Positions 1-8,101 of a stretch of DNA of 64,000 nucleotides are shown piece by piece. The notes beneath the pieces are model-generated. The model was not told the DNA's origin. It saw only the letters and a list, made by a program, of their open reading frames with translations, and made no database searches. Numbering within the stretch: the stretch's first letter is position 1; every line of letters starts with the position of its first letter. The translations under genes and the position numbers were made by a program. The DNA lies in assembly GCF_010646885.2 (NCBI RefSeq), contig NZ_CP050700.1:4800501-4864500 (forward strand). Direction: 5' to 3'. The stretch comes from Desulfopila sp. IMCC35008. GTDB lineage: Bacteria > Desulfobacterota > Desulfobulbia > Desulfobulbales > Desulfocapsaceae.

Positions 1-2
1 CT

Positions 3-1049
3 GAGACCATTGGCGATGACCTGCCTCAGATCTTTGACAAGGCGATAAAGGACAAGAAAGTACCGGAGGGAAAAACCGTTCTCGGTGCCAATACTCCAAG
101 CTATGTAGGCTCCCACGTTACCGGTTTTTCCAACATGGTGAAGGCGATGGCTGCCCTGGCGGAAAAGACCGGCACCAAGAATGGCAAGGTCAACATCATC
201 CCTGGCTGGGTAGAGCCTTCGGATATGGAGGAGATTAAACGCATCGCTGCCATGATGGGGGTTAATATCACCATGTACCCTGACACCTCGGGTGTCCTGA
301 ACGGACCCCTGACCGGCGAATACAAGATGTTTCCGGACGCCGGCACCTCCATCGACGATATCAAAGCCAGTGGTGATGCCATAGGCACACTGGCCCTCGG
401 TGAATGGTGTTCGGCAGATGCAGCCCGCTTGCTGGATACCAAATGCAAGGTACCATGCTCCATCCTTGACATGCCATTCGGCCTGCAGGCAACGGACAGA
501 TTTATTGATGCCCTGCGCCATGTTGCAGGAACCTCCGTTTCCGATGAACTGTCCCTGGAGAGAGGCCAGCTTGTCGACCTCATCTCCGACATGCACCAAT
601 ATTTCTACCACAAGAAAGTAGCTATCTACGGTGACCCTGACCAGCTTATTGCCATGACGGAATTCCTGGTCTCCATTGACATGTGCCCTGTGCATATTAT
701 CACGGGAACACCTGGTAAGAAATTTGAGAAACGCATTAAGGAGATCACAGCGGACGTACCCTACGAAGTGAATGTCAAAGCCAAGGGAGACATGTTCCTG
801 CTGCACCAGTGGATCAAGAACGAGCCGGTAGACCTGTTGATCGGCAACAGCTACGGCAAGTATATCGCCCGTGACGAAGACATCCCCTTTATCCGCTGGG
901 GCTTCCCGATTCTTGACAGGCAGGGACACCAGTATTTCTCAACCACCGGTTACAGGGGCGGACTCAGAATGCTGGAGAAAATTCTCTCAGCCCTGCTTGA
1001 TCGGCTTGACCGGGATAACCCGGAAGAGAAGTTTGAACTCGTTTTCTAA
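3..1049 (+). CDS. nifK: Nitrogenase MoFe protein beta chain, 3' part
   Basis: The reading frame is open from the first bases, so the true start lies before the window; 348 codons are visible. NifK forms the alpha2beta2 MoFe protein with NifD, and the two chains share the P-cluster that passes electrons to FeMo-co. Seen: TPSYVGSHVTGF, the ERGQLVD segment followed by KKVAIYGDPDQL, and GNSYGK followed by the RWGFPILDRQG block, all in the order expected of the C-terminal two thirds of NifK. The P-cluster cysteines lie mostly in the missing N-terminal part. The wording of the sequence resembles the nitrogenases of sulfate reducers, clostridia and methanogens more than the proteobacterial Azotobacter type (inference). 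VnfK or AnfK is less likely but cannot be excluded without nifD/nifH. The next gene follows after about 110 bp, so co-transcription is likely. Confidence 0.93.
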   Translation, partial: ETIGDDLPQIFDKAIKDKKVPEGKTVLGANTPSYVGSHVTGFSNMVKAMAALAEKTGTKNGKVNIIPGWVEPSDMEEIKRIAAMMGVNITMYPDTSGVLNGPLTGEYKMFPDAGTSIDDIKASGDAIGTLALGEWCSADAARLLDTKCKVPCSILDMPFGLQATDRFIDALRHVAGTSVSDELSLERGQLVDLISDMHQYFYHKKVAIYGDPDQLIAMTEFLVSIDMCPVHIITGTPGKKFEKRIKEITADVPYEVNVKAKGDMFLLHQWIKNEPVDLLIGNSYGKYIARDEDIPFIRWGFPILDRQGHQYFSTTGYRGGLRMLEKILSALLDRLDRDNPEEKFELVF

Positions 1050-1162
1050 ACCCGCATCGTAAAACATCCGGGTTGCCGCCATCCCGCAAGATCCTAGAGG
1101 GCATGACCGCAACCCGGCTACCATTCCGGGTTTTTCTGAATATCGACTGGAGCGAAAACAAT

Positions 1163-2323
1163 ATGGAGACATCCAGCAACACTACCCAAACCAGCTGTAT
1201 TGGCCCTGACCATCATCCTGGCATGATCCGGTTGCCGATCGCTCCCCGGGTCAACCACCGAATCAGGTTTGCACCACTGACGGAAAAGAAAGAACAGCAT
1301 ATTTTCCCGGCAGAGGCTGTCAGAAAAGTGGAAGAACTTGTCACACACGGCTCCACCACCGACACTGTCCTGCTTTACGGCCCCGGTGACCCGCTCGCCG
1401 ATATAGATTCAACGCTTGAAACGGTTCAACTGTTACAGGCACGCTTCCCAGAACTTGGCATCATCGTACGCACTTTAGGGGTCAATGGGTTAAAACACAC
1501 AGACAAGCTACAGAAGGCTGGCATTAAGGAAATCGAACTTATCCTTAATGGTGTGGACACCTCAATCCAGGAGAAGATTTACGCCTGGGTTCGTCCCGGT
1601 TTCAAGACTCTGCAGCTCGCTGAAGGAGTTGCGGTTCTTCACAGCGAACAAATGAAGGCTATCCAGGCTTTTAAGGATGCCGGATTGCGAGTTCGCCTTA
1701 TCACCACCCTCTACCCGACTGTTAACGACGACCACCTTGTCATTCTCGCCAAAAGGGCGGCCGAACTGGGAGCTGACGAAATCGTCCTCAACCCTTATAG
1801 CCCGGAAGAAGGCGCAGATATCGTTCTGCCTGCACCGGAAAATGAACAGCTGGACAAACTGGTTGCATCAATGAACACCATTTTGCCAACCACCAAAGGA
1901 CGGCCCATTGCCATCGGACCACTTGCCTCAGGGGGCATCAATACCATGCCTAAACCGAGCAGTGCCAGGCCGAATGTGGCGGTGGTCAGCACCAATGGAA
2001 TGGACATTGACCTGCATCTCGGTCAGGCTCCACAGATACTGGTGTATGGGCCAAGAGAAGACGGCCTCGCCTGTCTGCTGGAATGTCGACCGGCACCGGA
2101 ACCGGGTACCGGGAGCGAGCGATGGGACCTGCTCGCCAGTCGTATACAGGACTGTTTCGCCCTGCTCACTGCCAGCGCTGGCGAGAGACCGAAGAAAATA
2201 CTGAGTGACCACAATATTCAGGTCATCATCAGCAATGATAACATTGAAGGCACCGTAGACGCACTCTACGGTGGTGGAAAAAAAGGAAAAGGTTGCGGTA
2301 AACAAAAGCAGCCATCAGTTTAA
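1163..2323 (+). CDS. NifB-like protein lacking all Fe-S ligands, with NifX/NafY-like C-terminal domain
   Basis: A 386-residue protein that aligns by eye with NifB, the radical SAM enzyme that builds NifB-co. It keeps the NifB signature GPGDPLA and the following barrel segments. The region that should carry CxxxCxxC reads LPIAPRVNHRIRFAPL, with V30, I34 and A37 at the cysteine positions. The second NifB cysteine block is also gone (GRPIAIGPLASGGI), and the N-terminal HPCF is HHPGM. The last third is a NifX/NafY-like cofactor-binding domain (VAVVSTNGMDIDLHLGQA, then SNDNIEGTVDALYGGG). The protein therefore cannot be a normal radical SAM enzyme; a cofactor carrier or scaffold is a reasonable guess. 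I chose ATG 1163 because GGAG lies at 1149-1152; an open frame extends to a TTG at 1073. It sits between nifK and a ferredoxin gene, which supports a nitrogenase role. Confidence 0.85.
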   Translation: METSSNTTQTSCIGPDHHPGMIRLPIAPRVNHRIRFAPLTEKKEQHIFPAEAVRKVEELVTHGSTTDTVLLYGPGDPLADIDSTLETVQLLQARFPELGIIVRTLGVNGLKHTDKLQKAGIKEIELILNGVDTSIQEKIYAWVRPGFKTLQLAEGVAVLHSEQMKAIQAFKDAGLRVRLITTLYPTVNDDHLVILAKRAAELGADEIVLNPYSPEEGADIVLPAPENEQLDKLVASMNTILPTTKGRPIAIGPLASGGINTMPKPSSARPNVAVVSTNGMDIDLHLGQAPQILVYGPREDGLACLLECRPAPEPGTGSERWDLLASRIQDCFALLTASAGERPKKILSDHNIQVIISNDNIEGTVDALYGGGKKGKGCGKQKQPSV

Positions 2324-2339
2324 ATAAGAGGAAAAGCAC

Positions 2340-2642
2340 ATGGCAACACCAGAAAAACAGATACTCGTTTGTCAGAGTTTCAGGCTGAAAGGAGATCCTA
2401 AAGGCATTTGTCACAAGCAGACCGATGGTTTTCTGCAATATATTGAAGAGGAGATCCTTGATCGCGGGCTGGACATGCAGGTTGTAGCTACCGGCTGTCT
2501 CAAGCAATGTGAACAAGGCCCCGTTATGGTGATCCAGCCGGAAAACTTGTGGTTCAAGGGCGTAGACAGCGAAGAAGCCATCGATGCCATACTTGACGGG
2601 TTGGAAGATGGAGAGCCAGCCGCAGACTACCTGCTCTCATAA
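2340..2642 (+). CDS. Thioredoxin-like [2Fe-2S] ferredoxin (Shethna type)
   Basis: A 100-residue ferredoxin with four cysteines at 11, 24, 53 and 57 (C-X12-C-X28-C-X3-C), the spacing of thioredoxin-fold [2Fe-2S] ferredoxins. The C-terminal signature TGCLKQCEQGPVMVIQPE is clear. Members of this family lie in nif operons of many anaerobes and of Azotobacter and Clostridium pasteurianum, where they associate with the MoFe protein. It starts 16 bp after the NifB-like gene behind an AGAGGAAAAG ribosome site, so it is almost certainly in the nif operon. The role in electron supply or MoFe interaction is inferred from the family and place. Confidence 0.92.
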   Translation: MATPEKQILVCQSFRLKGDPKGICHKQTDGFLQYIEEEILDRGLDMQVVATGCLKQCEQGPVMVIQPENLWFKGVDSEEAIDAILDGLEDGEPAADYLLS

Positions 2643-2646
2643 ACAA

Positions 2647-3102
2647 GTGTCAGCTAACGATTTTTCTATACGAGTCGCCCGGAAGGGCGACATCGACGAG
2701 ATGATCCGGCTGCTCCAGTATCTCTTCAGCCATGAAGACGACTTTCATTTCATTCCGGAACATTGCCACAAGGGACTGGAGATACTGATTGAAGATGATA
2801 ATAGCCGGGTCCTTGTGGCGGTGCGTGAGAACCGTGTCATTGCCATGTGCAGCGGCCAGCAAAACGTCTCAACCGCCATGGGAGGGAAATCCTTATTGGT
2901 CGAAGACGTGGTTGTTAACGCTCAAGAACAGGGCATGGGAATCGGCACGGCCCTGCTCAACAACCTTGCCGGATGGGCACGCAACCAGGGGTGTAAACGA
3001 ATGCAACTCCTGGCGGACGAGACCAACAAAAAGGCTCTTGATTTCTACCAGCGCCGCCATTGGGGCACAACCAAACTTATCTGCCTGAAAACCTTATTGT
3101 AA
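2647..3102 (+). CDS. GNAT family N-acetyltransferase
   Basis: About 151 residues with the GNAT fold: an N-terminal IRVARKGDIDEMIRLLQYL segment, then VEDVVVNAQEQGMGIGTALL, whose Q-G-M-G-I-G run is the acetyl-CoA pyrophosphate loop (motif A), and a C-terminal NKKALDFYQRRHWGTT typical of motif B. The substrate is unknown. The frame is open upstream to 2584 inside the ferredoxin gene; I chose the GTG at 2647, just after the ferredoxin stop, because the domain begins there. The ribosome site is weak, so an overlapping ATG at 2608 is possible. Its place in the nif operon suggests a nitrogenase-linked or metabolic role, but that is only context. Confidence 0.8.
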   Translation: MSANDFSIRVARKGDIDEMIRLLQYLFSHEDDFHFIPEHCHKGLEILIEDDNSRVLVAVRENRVIAMCSGQQNVSTAMGGKSLLVEDVVVNAQEQGMGIGTALLNNLAGWARNQGCKRMQLLADETNKKALDFYQRRHWGTTKLICLKTLL

Positions 3103-3111
3103 ACTGATGCC

Positions 3112-3549
3112 ATGATACCCCCTCTCCAGATACAGCCAAGAGAAAACATCATCCCCATCGACGACTGGCAGGACTACCTGCACGACGGTGAGAAATTTCT
3201 GAAGACAGCAGCCTCCGCTTTTGAAAAAGGCAAAAAAGCTTTTAGCGAGGAGTCCCTGTATAACATCACAGCGATGGCCATTGAAAAATTCATCATGGCC
3301 TTTCTCATGAGAAACGGGGACCTGGCAGAGAACCATACCATGATCGACCTGGCAGCAGCCCTGAAGCGCCATCTCAAGGTCATGCCGGCAGAGTTGGAGC
3401 AAAAGCTTGAGTTCCTCGGCTCCTTCCAGGAAATCTGTGATATGGATCAATACCAGTGCACCATTCCTACCAAAGAGGAGATCCGGAAAATCATCGATAC
3501 CGGGCAGGAGGTACAGGCCCTGCTCACCCCCTTTCTTATCGACGAATAA
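3112..3549 (+). CDS. HEPN-like helical protein
   Basis: A 145-residue, probably all-helical protein. The central AIEKFIMAFLMRNGDLAENH resembles HEPN domains (helix with A-x-x-K, a linker, then conserved His). An Arg is followed by His after seven residues, close to but not exactly the R-X4-6-H of HEPN RNases, so RNase activity is doubtful. It begins 9 bp after the GNAT gene and is followed 17 bp later by a small unknown gene, so it looks like the next member of the nif operon. No nucleotidyltransferase (MNT) partner is next to it, which argues against a standard HEPN/MNT toxin-antitoxin pair. The function is unknown. Confidence 0.65.
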   Translation: MIPPLQIQPRENIIPIDDWQDYLHDGEKFLKTAASAFEKGKKAFSEESLYNITAMAIEKFIMAFLMRNGDLAENHTMIDLAAALKRHLKVMPAELEQKLEFLGSFQEICDMDQYQCTIPTKEEIRKIIDTGQEVQALLTPFLIDE

Positions 3550-3566
3550 CACCAACCGGCAATACC

Positions 3567-3875
3567 ATGACAATACCCTACAGACCACTTGGCCTTATCA
3601 AGGAGATGATCGATACCATCGGTCTTGAAGTCACCTACGTGTATGAGGACCTTGTCTTTATACAGCACAATGCGTTCCTTTTGCAGATGGGAGAACAAGG
3701 CGAGGATGTCGGCGTACGATTCAATACCGAATCCAACCCTCAGGCCCGAACCGAACTGATCGGACGCCTTGCCCGCGCAGCTTCACCACTCAACCTGGTC
3801 ATCAGTGAGCAGGGACTCTTTCGGTTGAGCCATGAGGAAGGGGAAGAGAACTTCCAGATCGAATTCCTGGAATAA
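3567..3875 (+). CDS. Conserved-looking small protein of unknown function
   Basis: A 102-residue soluble protein. I do not recognise the family. The ATG at 3567 was chosen because the sequence before it in the same open frame is the shadow of the HEPN-like gene. The sequence alternates hydrophobic and charged residues (YVYEDLVFIQHNAFLLQMG, then LFRLSHEEG), suggesting a small alpha/beta fold. It lies 17 bp after the HEPN-like gene on the same strand and is the last plus-strand gene of the nif-linked run; the next gene converges from the other strand only 9 bp away. It may work with the HEPN-like protein. Confidence 0.6.
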   Translation: MTIPYRPLGLIKEMIDTIGLEVTYVYEDLVFIQHNAFLLQMGEQGEDVGVRFNTESNPQARTELIGRLARAASPLNLVISEQGLFRLSHEEGEENFQIEFLE

Positions 3876-3884
3876 GAGTCATCC

Positions 3885-4439
3885 TTACACGGCATGGGTT
3901 GGGCGGCGGACCTGGGACATCATTTTAGCCAGCTCCTCCTGAAACAACCCGACTGCGCGGGATCTACAGGGATGGGCACTGATTTTCCCGGCCAGCTGTA
4001 TTATTTCATAATACAGCTCTTCACCCAGAGCCTCTTTATCCAACCTGGTAATCTCCTGCTCCTGATGCTCCCGGCGCTTCTCTCGTTGCCATGCTCGTGA
4101 CCACAATTGCAGCAGGTTGGTTTCAAATTGGCTTTCTGATACTTTCTGCCACTCCCCTTTGTCAAACCAGATACCATTACACTGAACACATTTTTCCAGG
4201 TAAAAGGGCTGCTCCACTTCAATTTTTGTGCGAGTCAGAACCCCGTGTCCACCAGGGCAAAGCCCGGTTTTATGATCATGGTCAGGGTTTTGATGACCTC
4301 CCGAAGAAAAGTCTGCCAACTCCTGCATCCTGGGTAAAGCGTGCGATTCAAGCCACAACCCGCCGCATTTGGGACATGTAAAAGGTAAATTCTCATCATT
4401 TTGCCTCAGTTCAACACCCTTGCATTTCGGACAATACAT
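3885..4439 (-). CDS. TFIIB-type zinc-ribbon protein
   Basis: A 184-residue protein with two zf-TFIIB-like zinc ribbons. The first is MYCPKC near residue 1 paired with FTCPKCGGLWLE near residue 20. The second is LCPGGHGVL near residue 60 paired with EKCVQCNGIWFDKGE near residue 83. The CxxCxGxW pattern is typical of this family. The rest is helical and charged (WQREKRREHQEQEITRL), probably a coiled segment. The molecular role of these proteins is not established. It reads towards the nif-linked genes and has no operon partner. Confidence 0.8.
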   Translation of the reverse strand: MYCPKCKGVELRQNDENLPFTCPKCGGLWLESHALPRMQELADFSSGGHQNPDHDHKTGLCPGGHGVLTRTKIEVEQPFYLEKCVQCNGIWFDKGEWQKVSESQFETNLLQLWSRAWQREKRREHQEQEITRLDKEALGEELYYEIIQLAGKISAHPCRSRAVGLFQEELAKMMSQVRRPTHAV

Positions 4440-4633
4440 GGCTCCACTCCCATCACTATTGATATGATTTGCAAAGACCCATCAGTTAAAACTTGGGTCA
4501 AATGGCTGAAGGATTCAGGATCCTCAACACTTTTTCTGGTATTTTTACTGCCGATATGGGAAACTGACGCTTCTACCAACACAGATCTATCAGCTTCGAC
4601 TATTCTAAATAACAACAATATCATGGAGAAACA

Positions 4634-5020
4634 ATGATACGCGACCTGTCACTGGCAGCAAAATCTGCCTGCAGCAAGGAAGATCAGGCAACACTAATCC
4701 CCATTGTCAGGAAACTCAAGGAACTCGCAGAAGTCGCGACCAAATCGGGATTACTGACCCTTGAAAATGAATTATCAAATCTTGAGGATCCGTTCCTGAA
4801 TCTTGGTCTGCAGCTGATTATCGACAGAGTGGAAGCAGATAACGTACGTGACGTCCTCGATTCTGACATTTATTATAATGAATCCAACGGACGGGAGTTA
4901 CTGAAAAAAATAATTATCCGCGAAGGCCTCCTGCGGATTCAGGCGGGCGACACACCGCGCAACGTAGAGATCTGCACCAAGGTCTTCCTGGCCAAGGTTG
5001 ACAGGGAAGCCTGGAGGTAA
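4634..5020 (+). CDS. Soluble MotA-like cytoplasmic-domain protein
   Basis: A 128-residue protein with no membrane segment. Residues about 28-75 (LAEVATKSGLLTLENELS followed by DPFLNLGLQLIIDRVEADN) match the cytoplasmic loop of MotA flagellar stator proteins. Residues about 95-112 (IREGLLRIQAGDTPRNVEI) match the second MotA cytoplasmic segment that normally lies after transmembrane helices 3 and 4. So the two cytoplasmic parts are joined and all four helices are missing. It starts behind GGAG at 4626-4629. There is no motB or flagellar gene nearby. It might bind a stator or rotor component, or be a domesticated fragment; both are inference. Confidence 0.65.
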   Translation: MIRDLSLAAKSACSKEDQATLIPIVRKLKELAEVATKSGLLTLENELSNLEDPFLNLGLQLIIDRVEADNVRDVLDSDIYYNESNGRELLKKIIIREGLLRIQAGDTPRNVEICTKVFLAKVDREAWR

Positions 5021-5034
5021 ACTCTCCAAGACGG

Positions 5035-6078
5035 TTATATTTTAATCGTTCTGCCTTCCCGGTGGCTCTCCTGTACCGCTTCAATAATCCGAACGGTCAC
5101 GAGAGCCTCTTCAGCGGTCATGGCTATTGGGGCACCATCACGGATTACCGCAGCAACGTTATCGTAAAAATGCATATAGTTGCCGGGCAGGGTCGGGACC
5201 GTCTCACGCTTACTCACCGAATTAACACGGGTGTGCAGCACTCCCCATTTCTCTTCTGCATCCTCCCCCCAACCCGAATCAAGCGGGCGGCACCCCGCCT
5301 GCATATCGTCTTCTTGCGGGTCTACTCCATATTTCACAAACGACCCGTTGCGTCCATGGATTACGTATCGCGGTCCCTCTTCCAGGACCAGAAGCGATGA
5401 CCGGAGTGTGGCGTGCAATCCCGAATAGTGGAGTCGCACCGTAAAACCATCACTAACGGAACTGCCCTCGCGTTGAGTCACCAGATGCCCGGTAACGGCC
5501 TCCGGCCTGCCAAACAGGCATACAGCCTGGTCGATGATATGGGTCCCGAGATCATGCAGGATCGAGATGCCCGGTCCCGCAGTTTCCTTCCAAGGCTTGC
5601 TGTTCAGGGAAGGTGCATAGCGATCATACGATGCATCGTAGCTGACAATCTCTCCCAGTTTACCTTCTTCAATTATCATCCGGAGGGTCATGAAGTCACC
5701 GTCCCACCGCCTGTTATGAAAGACAAAAAGGTGCAGACCCTTTTTCCGGGCGAGGCCAATCAACTCTTGGGCCTCCGCAACTGTCGGGGTAAAAGGTTTA
5801 TCGACAATCACATGTTTTCCTGCCAGCAATGCCTGACGTGCCATCTCAAAATGCAGTGCATTCGGGGTCCCGACAACAACCAGTTCTATGGATTTATCGC
5901 CAAGCACCGACTCAAGGTTTCCGGCAATCCGCGCCCGGGGGTAGGCCCTGGCTGCACTCTCCCCCTTTCTCTGCAGGATAACAGCCAGTTCAAACCGGTC
6001 TGCGGCTTCCAGAAAAGGTGCATGGAAAATGGCACCCGAAAGACCGAACCCGAGTATCGCAGCTTTAATTTGTGTCAT
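5035..6078 (-). CDS. Gfo/Idh/MocA family NAD(P)-dependent oxidoreductase
   Basis: A 347-residue dehydrogenase. The N-terminus has the Rossmann nucleotide site (AAILGFGLSGAIFHAPFL), then VVVGTPNALHFEMARQAL and AGKHVIVDKPFTPT, where the EKP/DKP lysine is the family's catalytic or cofactor-site lysine. The HDLGTHIIDQAV segment near residue 175 is the usual G-x-H-x-x-D motif of the C-terminal domain. Such enzymes oxidise or reduce sugars, inositols or related alcohols with NAD(P)H; the exact substrate cannot be read. The start is behind CAGGAGAG. The next gene upstream (GT10) is on the same strand 18 bp away, so the pair may make or modify a sugar for a surface glycan. Confidence 0.9.
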   Translation of the reverse strand: MTQIKAAILGFGLSGAIFHAPFLEAADRFELAVILQRKGESAARAYPRARIAGNLESVLGDKSIELVVVGTPNALHFEMARQALLAGKHVIVDKPFTPTVAEAQELIGLARKKGLHLFVFHNRRWDGDFMTLRMIIEEGKLGEIVSYDASYDRYAPSLNSKPWKETAGPGISILHDLGTHIIDQAVCLFGRPEAVTGHLVTQREGSSVSDGFTVRLHYSGLHATLRSSLLVLEEGPRYVIHGRNGSFVKYGVDPQEDDMQAGCRPLDSGWGEDAEEKWGVLHTRVNSVSKRETVPTLPGNYMHFYDNVAAVIRDGAPIAMTAEEALVTVRIIEAVQESHREGRTIKI

Positions 6079-6096
6079 GGAACTCTCCTGTCCTGT

Positions 6097-7152
6097 TCAC
6101 TGTAACAGATGACGCCCTTTCACATAAATTCGTTCGGCAACGTTGCGCAGCCCGGCTAACGGCCGGACCAGGCGCATTGTCCTGCGGTTCAGGACAACTC
6201 CTCCTGCTGCCGCAGCCGGAAGTAATTCATCCTGCCTGGTTATCTCCCGGTCAATAACAGCAAACAGATTATGTTCTTCAAGTACGCGTCGACGTGCTTC
6301 CTTAATGTACGGCAAGCGATCCTCAAATTCGTTATTGGCCCGTATACTTCGTATTATATCAAGAGTTGCATCATAATCGTTAATGTCGATCGGCACGAAG
6401 CTCTCTTTCGGATAATAATCCGCGGCGTTCGGTGCTCCATGATAAAAAGGCAGGGTATAGCCAAGGAAGGCATCGGGAAGTTTTTCGGTTATGTGATGCG
6501 GTGCAACATGGTTTTCTACGATCACGTGATAACGATAGGGTTGCAGCGACTCTGCCTTATCCACCATTTCACGTACGCCACGCCCGAAAACCGCCATCTC
6601 CGGCAGATCTTCTTTTAATTGCATGGTAAAACCGACCCGTTGCGAATGAAGCGTCATACGGCCCTTCTTGCTTGAGCAAACTGTAGAAATATCATCAGTT
6701 TTCTCGATAGATTCGGCCGCAATCTCGTCATAGCTGCGGTACAAGGCCCGCTCGAAATCATAACCGTAATACCAGACCAGGCCCGGGGGCCTGAACACCA
6801 CATTTCGGTGCGGCATTGCCCACGGCTCCTGGAAGGTAACAATGGTGCCGAACTGACGAAGGTAATCAGAACCGTATACGGTAACCGTTGAAGGCTCCGT
6901 GGTGATCAGCATGGTTTTCTGACGCGGACAATCCAGATGTTGCTGAACCCTGAATTTTCCGTCTTTGGGAATATCGTGGTACACCACAAGCCAGTCGTAA
7001 TCACGGCAATCCACATCAAAGACAAAACGACAATTCCCCCACTTCGGCTGTAAACCGGGAAATTGACGCAGGAAGAGGTGGGGTTCGCGCCCTTTCGGCA
7101 ACCCCCGTGACATAAATTTTACCGTAATTGCCTGATGGCTCACTTCACTCAC
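6097..7152 (-). CDS. GT10-family (fucosyltransferase-like) glycosyltransferase
   Basis: A 351-residue protein. The C-terminal half has the alpha-1,3/1,4-fucosyltransferase hallmark: YRYHVIVENHVAPHHITEKL, then a PFYHGAPNAADYYPKESFV segment, matching the GDP-fucose-binding region of GT10 enzymes (an E-N...T-E-K-L then G-A-P-N pattern). The N-terminal acceptor half is divergent. It starts with GTG at 7152 next to GGAG; a second GTG at 7143 is possible. It is transcribed with the downstream oxidoreductase. It probably adds fucose or a related deoxyhexose to a lipopolysaccharide or capsule; donor and acceptor are inferred. Confidence 0.82.
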   Translation of the reverse strand: MSEVSHQAITVKFMSRGLPKGREPHLFLRQFPGLQPKWGNCRFVFDVDCRDYDWLVVYHDIPKDGKFRVQQHLDCPRQKTMLITTEPSTVTVYGSDYLRQFGTIVTFQEPWAMPHRNVVFRPPGLVWYYGYDFERALYRSYDEIAAESIEKTDDISTVCSSKKGRMTLHSQRVGFTMQLKEDLPEMAVFGRGVREMVDKAESLQPYRYHVIVENHVAPHHITEKLPDAFLGYTLPFYHGAPNAADYYPKESFVPIDINDYDATLDIIRSIRANNEFEDRLPYIKEARRRVLEEHNLFAVIDREITRQDELLPAAAAGGVVLNRRTMRLVRPLAGLRNVAERIYVKGRHLLQ

Positions 7153-7278
7153 GCTCCATTGTCTTAATGCACTGCTTCAGTGCGACTTGCTCAAACCCAT
7201 TTCAAAAGGGACATACTAGCACGTAATCCAAAAAAGAAACAACAGAACAGGAAACGAAATTGCCCATTTTTTCTTCAC

Positions 7279-7299
7279 GTGTATACTATTATGATACAC
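7279..7299. promoter_or_regulatory. Inverted repeat, possible operator
   Basis: GTGTAT at 7279-7284 and ATACAC at 7294-7299 form a 6-bp inverted repeat with a 9-bp spacer in the AT-rich divergent gap between the GT10 gene (minus) and the PA14 lipoprotein gene (plus). Its place and symmetry suit a dimeric regulator site. No regulator can be named. Confidence 0.3.
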
Positions 7300-7408
7300 A
7301 CGTTATGATTACTACTCCGCTTCCTACATCAATGAAGGTGACTTCACAGGACGCCAGATTTACTGCAAGCTTGAAAGAAAAGCTTATTCCCCTTATTGAG
7401 GAGCCATC

Positions 7409-8038
7409 ATGCAACCCCGAATGAAACATACATACACTCTTCTTTCCATACTGTTCGCCCTGCTATTGGCGGGTTGTTCAACCCAGCAGTCGCCCAAAAC
7501 CGGCTTCTCGGCACCTGTTGAATTTGCTCCCGTCTACGTAAAAGAGCTTACTCCTGCACCGGTTGACAGTTCAACACTACAGCCGGGACTTGCCGCCACT
7601 TATTATCTCGACTTCTTTAAACGGCACCTCAGACACCTGCCGCCCGAGAGCGAGCCGGGCAAACCGGGTAAACCGATCCTGCAGATCAATCATCAATTTG
7701 ACAAAAAGGTGGTGTTCGACAGTGGTTACAACCGGGGTGTGGGCATGCGCCTTACGGGTTTCATACGTTTTGATGCAACAGGCGTCTATGAAATGCAGGC
7801 CCTCTCCAATGACGGGGTATTCCTCTACATAGACGATAAGCTGGTTATCAGTGATCCGGAGCAGCATGCGGACAGGATGTCCAATGTCGGCTATGTCACC
7901 ATCGACCAGGAAGGATGGTACAAAATGAAGCTGGAATATTTCCAGCGTAAAGGCACCGCAGCCCTGAAACTGTTCTGGCAAACACCGGTCGACGGCAAGC
8001 AGGTACCGGTCCCCGCAAAAGCCTATGGTCACCAATAA
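7409..8038 (+). CDS. Lipoprotein with PA14-like domain
   Basis: A 209-residue exported protein. A short signal peptide ends in LLLAGC, a lipobox with the lipidated Cys near residue 23. Residues about 60-195 look like a PA14 beta-barrel domain: GLAATYYLDFF at the start, TGFIRFDATGVYEMQALSND in the middle, then LYIDDKLVI and GWYKMKLEYFQRKGTAALKL, the core pattern of PA14 domains, which bind carbohydrate or surface ligands. It starts behind GAGGAG. Outer-membrane attachment is likely because position +2 is Ser rather than Asp. It stands alone and converges on the cytochrome gene. Confidence 0.82.
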   Translation: MQPRMKHTYTLLSILFALLLAGCSTQQSPKTGFSAPVEFAPVYVKELTPAPVDSSTLQPGLAATYYLDFFKRHLRHLPPESEPGKPGKPILQINHQFDKKVVFDSGYNRGVGMRLTGFIRFDATGVYEMQALSNDGVFLYIDDKLVISDPEQHADRMSNVGYVTIDQEGWYKMKLEYFQRKGTAALKLFWQTPVDGKQVPVPAKAYGHQ

Positions 8039-8048
8039 GAGGGTGCAT

Positions 8049-8075
8049 CCGGTCGCATGATATACATGCGACCGG
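8049..8075. terminator. Perfect 11-bp hairpin between convergent genes
   Basis: CCGGTCGCATG (8049-8059) and CATGCGACCGG (8065-8075) form a perfect stem with a 5-nt loop, placed 10 bp after the PA14 lipoprotein stop and 26 bp past the cytochrome stop. It probably terminates both convergent transcripts. There is no long T-run on either side, so it may instead protect 3' ends. Confidence 0.6.
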
Positions 8076-8101
8076 AAGACAACCCCGGTTGCCGCTTCAA
8101 T

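Noticed and set aside
3112..3875. HEPN-like gene and neighbour as a classical toxin-antitoxin pair
   Set aside because: No nucleotidyltransferase partner is present and the RNase motif has the wrong spacing.
5020..5054. Possible terminator with stem ACGGTTA/TAATCGT
   Set aside because: It overlaps the stop of the opposite gene, has a G-U pair and lacks a T-run after it.
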